A DNA stretch of 64,000 nt from Uranotaenia lowii (taxonomy: Eukaryota > Arthropoda > Insecta > Diptera > Culicidae), in assembly GCF_029784155.1 (NCBI RefSeq), contig NC_073693.1:138807988-138871987 (forward strand), written 5' to 3'. Of this stretch, positions 46,706 to 58,682 are shown in pieces (position 1 is the first letter of the stretch; every line of letters starts with the position of its first letter). The notes beneath the pieces were generated by a model. It was not told the origin of the DNA. It made no database searches and saw nothing but the letters and a program-made list of their open reading frames with translations. Both the position numbers and the translations under genes were made by a program.

Positions 46706-47576
46706 TGTTATAATATTTTAATGGCATTTCGGCGAGATGAACTCTAGTAGAATGAAATTGAAAGATAGGAAATGATAGGTGGATAGTTAAAGCTAGGACG
46801 CTTTTTAGAGAAGAAACATTGAAAGGTGGTTTTGAAAATGTAAGTCTAGGGCATGTGGGAGAAAGCTCAAACTAATCGGCTGAATCTTTGCTCGGCAACG
46901 GTTAATTCTTTATGGGAGGCGAAGCAATCGCAGCTCCCATACAGAATCAACCCGATGGATTAGATGTCTACCTACACACCTAATCGAGCAAAAATTCAAC
47001 CGACCAGCGACTTACTGAACAATCTCGAAGGCGCATACAGATCTAGCGAAAACATAGATTTCATTGGCAAAAAGGGGGGGAAAAGGGTTTACAACACTGT
47101 TCTTCGCGGTACTTTGCAAAAAGTAAGGTGCGTCGGGTAGTTCAATATGTGAAACAACAGAGTAGCAAAACTACCTAGCGAGACCCGAAAAACAGCACAC
47201 ATCGCTAGATCTGTATGCGCCTTCGAGATTGTTCAGTAAGTCGCTGGTCGGTTGAATTTTTGCTCGATTAGGTGTGTAGGTACACATCTAATCCATCGGG
47301 TTGATTCTGTATGGGAGCTGCGATTGCTTCGCCTCCCATAAAGAATTAACCGTTGCCGAGCAAAGATTCAACCGATTAGTTTGAGCTTTCTCCCACATGC
47401 CCTAGACTTACATTTTCAAAACCACCTTTCAATGTTTCTTCTCTAAAAAGCGCCCTAGCTTTAACTATCCACCTATCATTTCCTATCTTTCAATTTCATT
47501 CTACTAGAGTTCATCTCGCCGAAATGCCATTAAAATATTATAACATAGTTATGACGGCGATAAAAATCTGAAAACA
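46706..47576. mobile_element. Foldback element with arms of about 345 bp
   Basis: The left arm (46706-47049) and right arm (47200-47545) are near-identical inverted copies starting TGTTATAATATTTTAATGGC. Only a few mismatches are visible over the whole length. They are separated by about 150 bp. A 31-bp tail (47546-47576) lies outside the palindrome. The 14-bp direct repeat TAACATTGGAAGAG flanks the whole at 46692-46705 and from 47577; its right copy is interrupted after 12 bases by the hAT-like MITE. No coding frame is supported. A 14-bp TSD is unusual for a DNA transposon. Confidence 0.85.
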
Positions 47577-47588
47577 TAACATTGGAAG

Positions 47589-48434
47589 TAGAGTGTCCAT
47601 TTCCCGGCCGTTTTCCCGTTCCCGGGAATCGGGAAATCTGGTGGCCTGTTTTCCGGGAATTCCCGGGATCCCGGGAAATATTAAAAAAAATGTAAAATAT
47701 ATGCACTTCGATTCAAATATACATAGCTTATCGAACTTTTCGTGCATACAAGCCCTTAAATTTTTCAAAACGTACTCTTCATAATGTTTTTTTAACTTAT
47801 TTTTATTCAAATAAATTAAACTGTTTTCAAAAATGATATATTAAAAACAGTCTAACGAACTATAAAATAACCTGAATAAAACAAATGAAGAATTCATCCA
47901 AGCAATTAGGGGTTGATTAAAAAAATATGTTTTTATTTGTTAGTTTATTCTAACAATTTTTCGTTTTTCTGAACACTTTACATATTTGCTCTTCATATAA
48001 AAAAAAACTATTTTTTCTTCATTTTGAGGATTTGAGATTCATTTGACTTCCAAAGCCAAAGGTGCATGAATTTTACTTTTGAGAATCTGTCTACCTGCTA
48101 CGCAATTTTTCGTATTATTTTCGAACTGTTGTGGGTTTTCGTTCAATAAATACGGTGTGGAAATACATATAATCTTTTTAAATTCATCAATTTGAAAAAA
48201 AAATTGTACCAAATGGCTGCAAAATGTCTACTGCCACAGGCATCGGCATATTCTAAATGAGTTTTGTATGACTACATTTTCAAAGAGAACAACTTTCAGG
48301 CTTTTCCAGAGAAAGAATTTCATACATGTCGGGAATTCCCGGGAATGAAACTACAATTCCCGGGAATCGGGAATTCCCGAATTTTTTAAATTCCCGGGAA
48401 TTCCCGTCCGGGAAATCCCGGGACGGACACTCTA
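47589..48434. mobile_element. hAT-like MITE, 846 bp, 8-bp TSD
   Basis: The ends are perfect inverted repeats TAGAGTGTCC ... GGACACTCTA. ATTGGAAG is directly repeated at 47581-47588 and 48435-48442. Both subterminal regions are packed with CCCGGGAATTCCCGGG-like palindromic words. No transposase is present. The insertion sits exactly in the right flanking duplication of the foldback at 46706-47576, so it is younger than that element. Confidence 0.88.
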
Positions 48435-50542
48435 ATTGGAAGAGCACTTCAATAGCGTTGAATTTAAGCTTTGAAGTTGCTACTTGGCATCATTTCATAG
48501 ATACATATATTTAAAAATCATCATCAATAAAAAAGTTTAATAGTTTTACTTTAAAATGCGGTCCTTTTATTTGAACATTTCAATAAACTTCATTGAAACT
48601 GATGAACTAAAAAATCTACATGAAAGAAAAAATCTGATTCTGAATTTGTTTATTATACTGAATTAATTAAGGAAATATATTTTGATCATGATGAAGATAC
48701 ATGATCTAAAAAGTTAAATTCAACAGTTTTTAAAAAATTGGAAAGATATCATAAAAAAATTCTAACATTTCTGAAAGTAATTTTAAAAAAAGTTTTATTT
48801 GATTTAACCTATATGTGAAGCCTGCAATGGTTTGATTTCTTCTTTTAAAAATATCGAAAATTCATTTTGGGACAAAGCTTTTTTTTAAAATCGATGAAAT
48901 TTCCTCATTTTACAGAAGAGGAAAAACAAATGGAAAACTTCTCTGACTTTTTTCGCAGAAGCCAATTTACTTGCAGACTTTGAAAAGGTTGGTAATTGAT
49001 TGGTAACTTGTATTTTAATTTTTTTGTAATGGTTAAAAGTTTCGTCAAAAATGTTGAATTTTCTTAAATGATTTTTACGTATTTTTAAAGTGATTTAAAA
49101 AAGCTGATAGATAAAAACTTATTACATATTTTAATCTAGTGCACCCAATTAATTGTGAAGATTTTTTTCCAAGTAAAATTTCCACCGTAGTAACGGATGA
49201 TTAGGGCTAGGTGGGGTAATTATGAACAAAATTTCTTCATTTGGCACACTCACCGCCACCATATGTTTATTTCTTATCATAAATTCTGAAAACCTGCCAA
49301 TATTGAATGTTTCCGTGCTCTTCATCATTCTGTAGACCAACTTTTTTTTTCTTGGTCGCAACCCACGTCCTTGAGACGTCTGTTCATAATTACCCCGTCT
49401 GTTCATATTTACCCTCCTGTCTAGGGGGTAATTATGAACACGGATAACGGACTTGGTATAAAATTTTTAAAAAGTAACAGTATTTATACGTTACATTTGC
49501 CCATAGTAAGCAGTGTATGGTGAATTTTTACTTAAAAAATTATGTTCATAATTACCCCAAAACCTGTTCATATTTACCCCGAGACTTGTCCAATATGATT
49601 TATATGGTATCAGAAAATCTCAATTCAACACCAAATAAAGAAAATAATTAGCAGTAATAAGAAAATGGGTTGTTATATAAAAACTCAATTCAATTCATGT
49701 ATAAAACTTATAAAATAAACAAATGTAATTTAAATTTAGAGGTAAAACAACGCAAAAATAGCTATTTAGTGTTCTTTTGTATTGATTGTATTTCTATTTT
49801 TTGTTTCGGTAGTTAAATTTTCTGTTGCATCTTTTACGTTTTGGTTGGTTTCTTTTTCTTTCGTATCTTTATGTCGTTGCAGATCATTTTTATTTGAAAG
49901 GACCTCTCCATACATGTGTAATTTTAGGCGAGTTAGGCTATTCGATAGTTTTTACATCCGTTTTTAATGTCCTGCACAGCAAACATCAAGTTTTCACCTA
50001 AATGTCGTAGGTTAGGCTTTTCACGTACGTGTGAGATATCATGAAATTGAAGCCTATACATGTACAGAAATTCTAATTTTTTTGAAAGATGGTTGTTTCA
50101 CAAAAACACCCATTAAAATCTTCTTGGATCAGTGAACAGTCATACTTTGCAAGGCTTGTCAGTTCTATATGATCGACTGTTTTGAAAAATATTTACACTA
50201 ATTAATTTTTTTTATCACCTGTACCAAATTTCACATTAGTAGCTCTATTTTCTCAAAACAAAATTATTACTGCAGAAGTTTTCATCACCAAACTGAAAGA
50301 GAAAATCTTCAACCAAAAGATTTTCATTTTGTACTAAATTTTAAAAAATGTATTCGAACAAATAAAGATTGAAAAAAGTAACTAAGTATAAAAATAAGAC
50401 TGCAAGAAAATAGATTTTGGATCTTCGTTATCCGAATCTAACTCAATAATTATTCTTTGCTGTACTTCTAATGCTCTCGATAGCAGCACCTTGTCCAAAC
50501 ATACAAGAAAATGTATCTTTTTGATCTTTGTTTTGTGGACTT

Positions 50543-52759
50543 TATTTTTTATTCGTTATTCGTTGCTTATGTTTTTTTTAGTAGTCACAGGCTCGCAAGG
50601 CCCGCAGCTAACCCCACTATCTCGCAGGAGGACCGTCGTGATGTTGCTGTTTTGGGTCCCGAACACCACCAGGACGTTGTTACACTCCGCACGCCGCCCC
50701 TAACATGGAAAACAGACGCGTACGAAGCCCCCTAACTCATTCTGCATGCGACCAAAGCATCCACCGGGGTTGGGTACCCGATCTCCGCTAAGGTTGCTCG
50801 CACCCCAGCTAGCACCACGGGGAGGTAGAGAATCGGAGTTGCAGACAAGAGGTGATATGACCACTAGGGTGTCCCAAAATTGCATAACTTCTGGGAATCT
50901 GGGGGCTCAACCTCCAAATGGTAGATTAGGATGTGCAGAACAAACTTTTGTATAGAGACGACTAAAAAAAATCATGTTTAGAGGTTCCGCAAGCGCGATC
51001 TTTAAAAAAAGTCCACTTTCAAAAAATTTGATTTTAAATAAATTCTGGGTTCAAAAATTTTAATAAAATTTATATATTTTATATTTTTTTAATTTTGTTT
51101 GAGTTAAAAACTACACGTAAAAAATACAAAATGAACCAAATTTGTATCAAAATGTAAAACTAGCAAGCTATTTTCAAGAAAAAAAAATTTTCTGGTCCAA
51201 AAATTTAGAATTCAACTGACCAAAATGTGTACCAAGCGTAGAATATTTTTGATACCAATGCCATCAAAAGATGCGGATTTTTATGCACTTAAACTTTGCT
51301 GAACAAACAAGTGGTTTGTATCAACGTGTGAACAGCTATTCACGATTTACTGCTTAACAAAAATCACAATTTAGGATATTTTTTATTTAATTTATCAAAT
51401 TTGTCTTAATAAATACCTACTTTAAAATCAAAATACTAGCAAAAAAAGACTCTCATGGTTTAAAGGAGTCATCAGAAGGCCATATGCCGAATTTGAGCAG
51501 AATCGGACAACAGAAAGGGGTTGCACTGAATCTCAAGTGTCAAAGGGTTTCTGAGACAATGTGTTCTAAAGAAGCATAAAAAACTGGTTTTTCATCATAC
51601 ATTTTTGTCTTTACCAATCGATTGCTTGATTATGAAAGTTTTATTAAAATTTCAATTAAGACTAACATTTCACTTGAAGATTGCAACTCGATTGGACTTA
51701 AAACAAAAAAGTTATGGCTGTTCCAAGATTGTATTTTTGTGGCAAATTGTCGTTTAACACACAATGAGTACTTTTTACTCATTGCGTTTTACAGGACAAT
51801 TTGTAACCAAAATACAATCTTGGAACAGCCATAACTTTTTTGTTTTAAGTCCAATCGAGTTGCAATCTTCAAGTGAAATGTTAGTCTTAATTGAAATTTT
51901 AATAAAACTTTCATAATCAAGCAATCGATTGGTAAAGACAAAAATGTATGATGAAAAACCAGTTTTTTATGCTTCTTTAGAACACATTGTCTCAGAAACC
52001 CTTTGACACTTGAGATTCAGTGCAACCCCTTTCTGTTGTCCGATTCTGCTCAAATTCGGCATATGGCCTTCTGATGACTCCTTTAAACCATGAGAGTCTT
52101 TTTTTGCTAGTATTTTGATTTTAAAGTAGGTATTTATTAAGACAAATTTGATAAATTAAATAAAAAATATCCTAAATTGTGATTTTTGTTAAGCAGTAAA
52201 TCGTGAATGGCTGTTCACACGTTGATACAAACCACATGTTTTGTTCAGCAAAGTTAAGGTGCATAAAAATCCGCATCTTTTGATGGCATTGGTATTAAAA
52301 ATATTCTACGCTTGGTACACATTTTGGTCAGTTGAATTCAAAATTTTTGGACCAAAAAAATTTTTTTTCTTGAAAATAGCTTGCTAGTTTTACATTTTGA
52401 TACAAATTTGGTTCATTTTGTATTTTTTACGTGTAGTTTTTAACTCAAACAAAATTAAAAAAATACAAAATATATAAATTTTATGAAAATTTTTGAACCC
52501 AGAATTTATTTAAAATCAAATCTTCTGAAAGTGGACTTTTTTTAAAGATCGCGCTTGCGGAACCTCTAAACATGATTTTTTTTTAGTCGGCCCCATACAA
52601 AAGTTTGTTCTGCACATCCTAATCTACCATTTGGAGGTTGAGCCCCCAGATTTCCAGAAGCTATGCAATTTTGGGACACCCTAATGACCACTACCCGAGG
52701 GTTGGGTGTATGGGGTCTCGAGTTGCACATTGTCTACTTCACTAGCCAAGTGTGCCAGT
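50543..52759 (-). mobile_element. SINE-like retroposon, about 390 bp, split by a foldback
   Basis: The 13-bp direct repeat GTTTTGTGGACTT flanks it at 50530-50542 and 52760-52772. After removal of the foldback at 50865-52683 and its 8-bp duplication, about 390 bp remain. It is GC-rich in an AT-rich setting and on the minus strand ends in an A-rich tail (CTAAAAAAAACATAAGC ... AATAAAAAATA). Size, A-rich tail and TSD length fit a SINE or a truncated LINE end. No clear tRNA-like promoter boxes were recognised. Confidence 0.75.
50865..52683. mobile_element. Giant foldback element with arms of about 900 bp, 8-bp TSD
   Basis: The element is almost entirely one palindrome centred at about 51773-51780 (GAGTACTTTTTACTC). 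The ends are TAGGGTGTCCC ... GGGACACCCTA. The 8-bp direct repeat ATGACCAC flanks it at 50857-50864 and 52684-52691. The arms match with only sparse differences, for example TTGCATAACTTCTGGGAATC against TTGCATAGCTTCTGGAAATC. An 8-bp TSD suggests hAT or a similar superfamily. No transposase is present, and open frames in one arm are mirrored in the other. It interrupts the SINE-like retroposon. Confidence 0.92.
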
Positions 52760-54021
52760 GTTTTGTGGACTTAATCATCTAATCAATTTATCATGGGTTT
52801 TCATATAGTTTACTTTTGACCAAAGAGATTTAAGGATTATAATAATGTTAAATTTCACGCGGTAATGAATAAAAACTCGAGCAGCAAAGTCTTGTTAAAA
52901 AATGGTAAATTTTATTTTTAGTAAAATTAAAAATTTCTTCAAGTCTAGTTCATAACCTTGTTATTTATCAATACAAAAAAAAAACTGGGTTTAGAAGGAC
53001 GTAAAACCTTTATTCGATGTTAAAAAACTATTCCTGTGATACAGGTTTTCGGTTTCGGTATTACCGGTAAAATTATCCGTACGCACAACCCACTAAACCT
53101 GAGAAAACATTTGACTGCATTTTCTCTATCAACAAAAAGCAAGTTCTTATCACTATTTTTTAAACATAATTAAGACTCGTTTAAATGCTGATTTTGCTTT
53201 TTTCACTCTTGAAGTTTTATTAAGTTTTGATAAAATTGTGTTCAAAACTTTTTTCAAAGACTGAAAAGAACTGGCATAGCTTTTTTTTCTCACTCCGAAT
53301 CTCAGTTTTTGGAAGAAAAAAATCAATTTTTTAAAAAATTCAAAACTTAACACATTGCGGACTTAATTTAATTATGAAATTCATAAAATTTGATCCAGTA
53401 AGTTCCTGGGATATAGAATGCCGAGTGTTGATGTTTCCTGGCTAAGATTTCTTCACGGTCCTGTGTTAAGATCTTACAGAAGTGGGGGAGGAACAATTTC
53501 TTAGAAGGGGAGGAGGGGGAAGGGGTCTGGAAATGCTTGGGAAATAAATCGATGGCCCCCTAAGTTGATGAATAAAACATTTGACCATCAAAAAGCCAAA
53601 AAAATGTCAGGAAATGTGTGTTCATAATTACCCCATAGGACGAAAACTATGAAGTAAATATGAACAGTCATCTGTGAATCTGTGCGAATAAAATTTTTCA
53701 AAATTCCTTCAAAATCCTAACAAAGCATCATTAACCGGATGTAAAACAGTTGATAAAAACATTCTAGCTGAATTTCCTGTGATCAGATATTCAAAACATG
53801 GAACACTGTCCAAAACGATTTCCGTTCCACGGGGTAATGGTTTTTAAAAACATCTGAAATATATCATTAGGATTTGGAAACAGATCGGAAATAGCTTAAA
53901 GCTATCAATCGGATGTTAAACTACCACTTTTGTAACTTTTTGTGATCATTCATCCCCCACACCAGCGCGTATGGCACTTGTTCGGAAATACCCCTTGTTC
54001 ATAATTACCCCACTTACCCTA

Positions 54022-56127
54022 CTTGATTTTAAAATGTATTTGAAAACAAGTTTTAACAAGCAAGTCAGAAATTTTTTAAGCCGGCTTGAGGCGGCTTGAG
54101 GCATTTCGATCTACGACACTATTTGCCGTTCATGAATTGAAACTAACTTTGATTGTAGATTTAAATTTTCAGTTCAATCAACCTTTTGTATTGAAACTCA
54201 AAACCTGATATAAACAAACCCTATCTTGTCTTTTCGATGGGTTTTAATTAAGAAGTGTAACTAAATAAGAACAGAGTTTGAAACGAAACATTTTTTTTTT
54301 ATTTAAAAAAAAACTTTTATGTCATTATAAATGTTATGTTGATTTAAAATATTCTTAAAAAACCAATTTCAGACTCAATTTTATTTCGTGGTTTTTTGTT
54401 CTTCTAAATGATAAAAAAAAGGGTTTAAATAATTGACACAAAGCCACAAAATTTACATTTTTCTGAGGTGCAATGAATTTAAACAATTATTTAAACTAAT
54501 TTGGGTGCCCCGAATCTAAATATGCAATTATTTCTATCAGCTTTTTTTTTTTTTTTATTGAAATGAGTTTTGAAAATAAGTAAAAATCATTAGACAAATT
54601 TTTATTCTTTTTTTTTCAAAAACTCAAATCAAAAACATATTATTTAAAAATAAAAGGTTTATATGAATTATAAACTTTCAACAGAATCAAGTTTTTTTTA
54701 ACACTTTCTGCTATAGAGTCAAAGATACTTGTAATGTTATGTTTTAATTTTTTTAACTGATAAATTTTACTTATTAGATCATGCATCATTATCATCAAAA
54801 TATTTTTCCTTAATTGGATGAATTATAATAAACTGAATCAGAATCAGATTTTTAGTGTTTTTAGAAATATTTTTAACAAATTTGTCTTTGTGTTAAATTC
54901 TGAATTTTCGTTTTCTTGAAACATAAGCCTTTAACTCCAAATTTTAAATAAAAAAAACATTGTTTCTACCTTCTGTTCTTTCTAGGAGCCAATATTTCAA
55001 GTGACAAAATACTCAGAGCTTGTAATTTAAAGCCTGAAAACCTGGGACTGAAAATTTAAAAACTTTTTATTAATATTTTTTATATAAAATCTTGTTTTTT
55101 GAATCGATCATTATTTTTAAATTAATCTAAAAAGTTTGAAAAATTGTTCAAAGTAGCAACCTTAAAACTAATAAAAAAATAACTAACTTTGATTTGTGCT
55201 TTCAATATGAATAACAAAACTTTGAACTCCTTATTTTGAATTTTATATCAGTTTTTATTCATCATACACGTAATTTCCCATTTCCCAACATTTCATTTTC
55301 AGATTGATTGAACATGAAGTTATTATTCAAGCTTCAAAAATTAACGTTTTAAGCCGTTTATTTTGATAATTGAAGGATTTTACGTTATAAAAGGTTTTAT
55401 TTGTGGCTTCTATAACTGGTACTTTTAAAATAAATCTAAATATATTCATCTTTTTATCAAATTAAATTGAACCATCAAACATTGAATAAATTTTGTTTAA
55501 AATTCATTTCTTCTTCAGTAAATAGTAATTTATATTTCAAATCGTTATTTGATATTTTTTGTTCAAATTAAAAAAAAATACAGCGGAATTTTTTTAATTA
55601 AATTTTCAGTTGAAGATGAGGAAAAGAATTTTAAGTTAAGATGAATAAAATTTAACAACTGTTATCATTTTCCTAACAACTAATAATGTTAAATTTTGCG
55701 CCAGATTGGACATTTATTTAGGATCAGATTTGTTTTACAACTCTGTATTTTGAAAATGTTTATTTTAAATTTGCTCAGACATTCTTTTGAAACAAATTTC
55801 TTTCTTACTTTCATGACTCATCGAAAATTTGAAACTTTCATTGTAATATGTTTCGAAAGTTTTGTTTTTTCATCAGTCCTTTTTTTAGTTTGTGTGTTAA
55901 TAATGAGTGAGAAACGGTGTAAGAAATCTCTTTCGTTTTTTATTATTTATTTTTGGTATTGTTATTATTTTTATCAAAATTTGAATTTCGAAACCCCCCC
56001 CCCCCATGGACGGGTCCTTCGCACGGGCCTGCCATCCTCCATAAACCAAATCTATGAAAATATACTTTCCTTGAGTGAAAATGTCCAGAAAATCTATTGG
56101 ACATAGTTGCAGACGCCACACGACACG
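54022..56127. other. AT-rich intron DNA
   Basis: No supported gene. A 136-codon frame at 55696-56106 is low-complexity and Phe/Leu-rich, as expected by chance in such DNA. At 55996-56034 a C10 run precedes GGGTCCTTCGCACGGGCCTG, an apparent transposon end (see findings). Confidence 0.45.
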
Positions 56128-56342
56128 AGCTTAAGAACGGAGATATAGTGCTTTTTTAACCCCTTATTCCCCTATACATATTTTGTAAACAATCCAGAAA
56201 TACACTGATTTGGAATTGAAAATTTTGAACAAAAATAGACCTATCTTGTGTGATTGTTTTTAGGTGGAATCAAATGAAGGCTGTTTGAACCATCGCACGT
56301 ATCGGAATGACCGTTTTACTCTCAATTTTCCAACATTTTTGT

Positions 56343-57469
56343 TAGGGTACTTCTGTCCATAATGCCCTTGCGGGGTAGAACGCCAGCGACTATAATTTGA
56401 TGAATTTTGAAGATTTGCGAAGTTTTTAGTGGATTCTTTTTACAAAAACCTGTTCTTAAAGTCAATACCTTGTAAGTTTAATAAAAATGATTACCAGATA
56501 TTCATTTAAACACGAATAACAATCAAATTAAATTTTGTGATAGCTATTCATCACTTAAGTTGTAAAAAGTGATCAAATGAAATAGGCTTTTACACCAAGA
56601 TGATTGCCTAAATCATCCTCACCATTGGTTTTATTGGTTGTTCAATTCATATATTCGAATAATCAATTGATGAAAAACTGTGATAAATTGTTGTTTTCTG
56701 GTAAATTGAAGATTGATTGAATTTTAAATATCCGATCAAAATGCCCCCATCAAATTTTGGACAAATCGCCCTCCTCTCAAGGTGCTGTTCGGTAAGATGT
56801 AAACAAAACCACGTGTTTTATTCTAAATTTTGAAGTGCAGTTTTCTATGAATACAGACCGATTATTGAAATGATATATTGATCTTTTTCTTTGCTTAGTA
56901 CTAGATTATCATTAGGATGCATAATAATTGCAACTTTCGATCGGGTTCGATTAAAAAACGTGCACTGAAAATCGAATCGGTTCACTAAATTTGTCGCCAA
57001 AAGCAGCAGAAAAATTTGGTTGGCAGTGACACAGTTCAAAATAAAATGAAAAATTTAAAAAAAAATATTTTTTCATTGGGAAATGTTAACAAACCGCTTG
57101 TTTTTATATGTAGATAAACTTGGAAAAAAATTTTTTTATTACTTTTTTCCGAATTAAATAACAAAATTAATTTATTCTCACTGTGAATATTGTGTTGTTT
57201 TCGAGTCGTTTTGATCCAATGTTCTGGAGCATTATTTGCCTACACTGGGGCGTTTAACATCCAATGATCTCAAAGGTTGCTTTCCTAGGCGTTTGTAAAA
57301 AATCGAATATTTTCATAGTTTTTACAATAAAAAGTAACTTTAAAGACAGAAAATGAGTAAAAGATAGAAATACGAAGCCTATGTTGCAATGTATTCGGGT
57401 GTTCAGCTAATGTATTCAGCATACTTGGTCATTTCCCTTAGCAGGTGCATTTTCCCCCGAAATACCCTA
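56343..57469. mobile_element. Probable TIR element with TAGGGTA ends
   Basis: The left end is TAGGGTACTTCTGTCCATAA and the complement of the right end is TAGGGTATTTCGGGGGAAAA. Similar wording follows (AATGCCC, AATGCACC). It interrupts one satellite unit of the surrounding foldback. The interior is AT-rich with no supported gene. The inverted ends are short and the TSD is unclear, so boundaries are tentative. Confidence 0.5.
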
Positions 57470-58682
57470 TAGTTCAGAAAAAGTATGTTCGGACCTGAAA
57501 ATTTGGAACCAAACAAGACTTATCTTATATGGATTTTCCAAGGAATCGAATAAAGGCTGTTTGAGCCACAGCACGCATTGTAAAATGGAGTTATGGCCGT
57601 TTTACCTTCCATTCCTCAACGTTTATCAAATATTTCAGAAAAAGCATATAAGGACTTGAAATTTTTGTATCAAATGAGACTTATCTTATGTGATTTTCTT
57701 TTTAGAAGTCAAATGAAGGCTATTTGAGCCACCGCATGCATTGGAAAATGGAGCTATGGCTGTTTTACCCTTAATTCCCCTACATACATAATATAGTTTA
57801 TAAAAAGCATGCTCGGACTAGAAAATACTTAACCGAATTAGATATAACTTGTGTGTTTTTTTTCCAAGGAATCGAGTGAAGGCCATTTGAGCCACCGCAA
57901 GCAATGGAAAATTGAGTTATGGCCGTTTTTATCCTAAACTCCTCTTCATTTTTCAAATATTTAAACCATAACTCCATTTTAAGAAGCGTGCGGTGGCAGA
58001 TACAGCCTTCATTTGATTTCTGGGAAAAAAAATCACACATAAGAAAAGTCTAATCCGATTTTAAATTTTCAAATCTGAAGATGCATGTCTCTGAAAAATT
58101 AGAAAACTGAAGGGGAATTGAGGGTAAAGCAGCCATAACTCCGTTTTCCGATTTTGCGATGGCTCAAATAGTCTCATTCGATTCCTAGGATAAAATCATA
58201 CCTGATAGTACCCATTTTTTTTCCAACATTTTCCAGTCCATGTCCATGTTGGGAATTTGAGGGTAAAATAGCCATAACTCTAGTTTTCGATGCAAGCGTT
58301 GGCTCAAATAGCTTTCGTTTGATTTCTCGAACAAGACCACACAAGTTGAGTCTCATTTGATTCAAAAACTACGAGTCAGAATTAGATTTTTTTCTGAATT
58401 ATTTGAAAAATGTAGGGAATAGTGGGTAAAAATAGCCATAGTTTTCCAATGCGTGCGGTGGCTCAAATAGCCTTCATTCGATTCCTTAGAAAAAAAAACA
58501 CATAAGAGAGGTCTCATTTTCTTCTAAATTTTCTAGTCCTAAAAAGCTTTTTATAAACAATAATAAAAATTTTGGGAAATCGAGGGTAATGATAGGTCGT
58601 GATAGGACATGATAGGTCTCATTTTATTTCTATTTTTTATTTAAATCAGTGTTTTTCTGGATTATTCACAAAATATAGGAGA

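Larger units (their letters stand above)
49202..54021. mobile_element. TIR element with GGGGTAATTATGAACA ends, disrupted by nested insertions
   Basis: The left end is TAGGGCTAGGTGGGGTAATT and the complement of the right end is TAGGGTAAGTGGGGTAATT; both run on into ATGAACAA. The word GGGGTAATTATGAACA or its complement recurs at about 49385, 49420, 49545, 49570 and 53620. Between the ends sit a SINE-like insertion and a large foldback. Without them the element would be about 2.6 kb. No transposase is recognised and no target duplication is clear. A 'GTAAN' rich interior suggests a decayed non-autonomous element. Confidence 0.65.

Noticed and set aside
51622..51834. Open frame across the palindrome centre
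   Set aside because: It runs through both arms of the foldback element and is mirrored, so it is not evidence of coding.
55696..56106. 136-codon Phe/Leu-rich frame that could look like a membrane protein
   Set aside because: Low complexity T-rich DNA produces such residues by chance, and the frame crosses a C-run and a transposon-like end.
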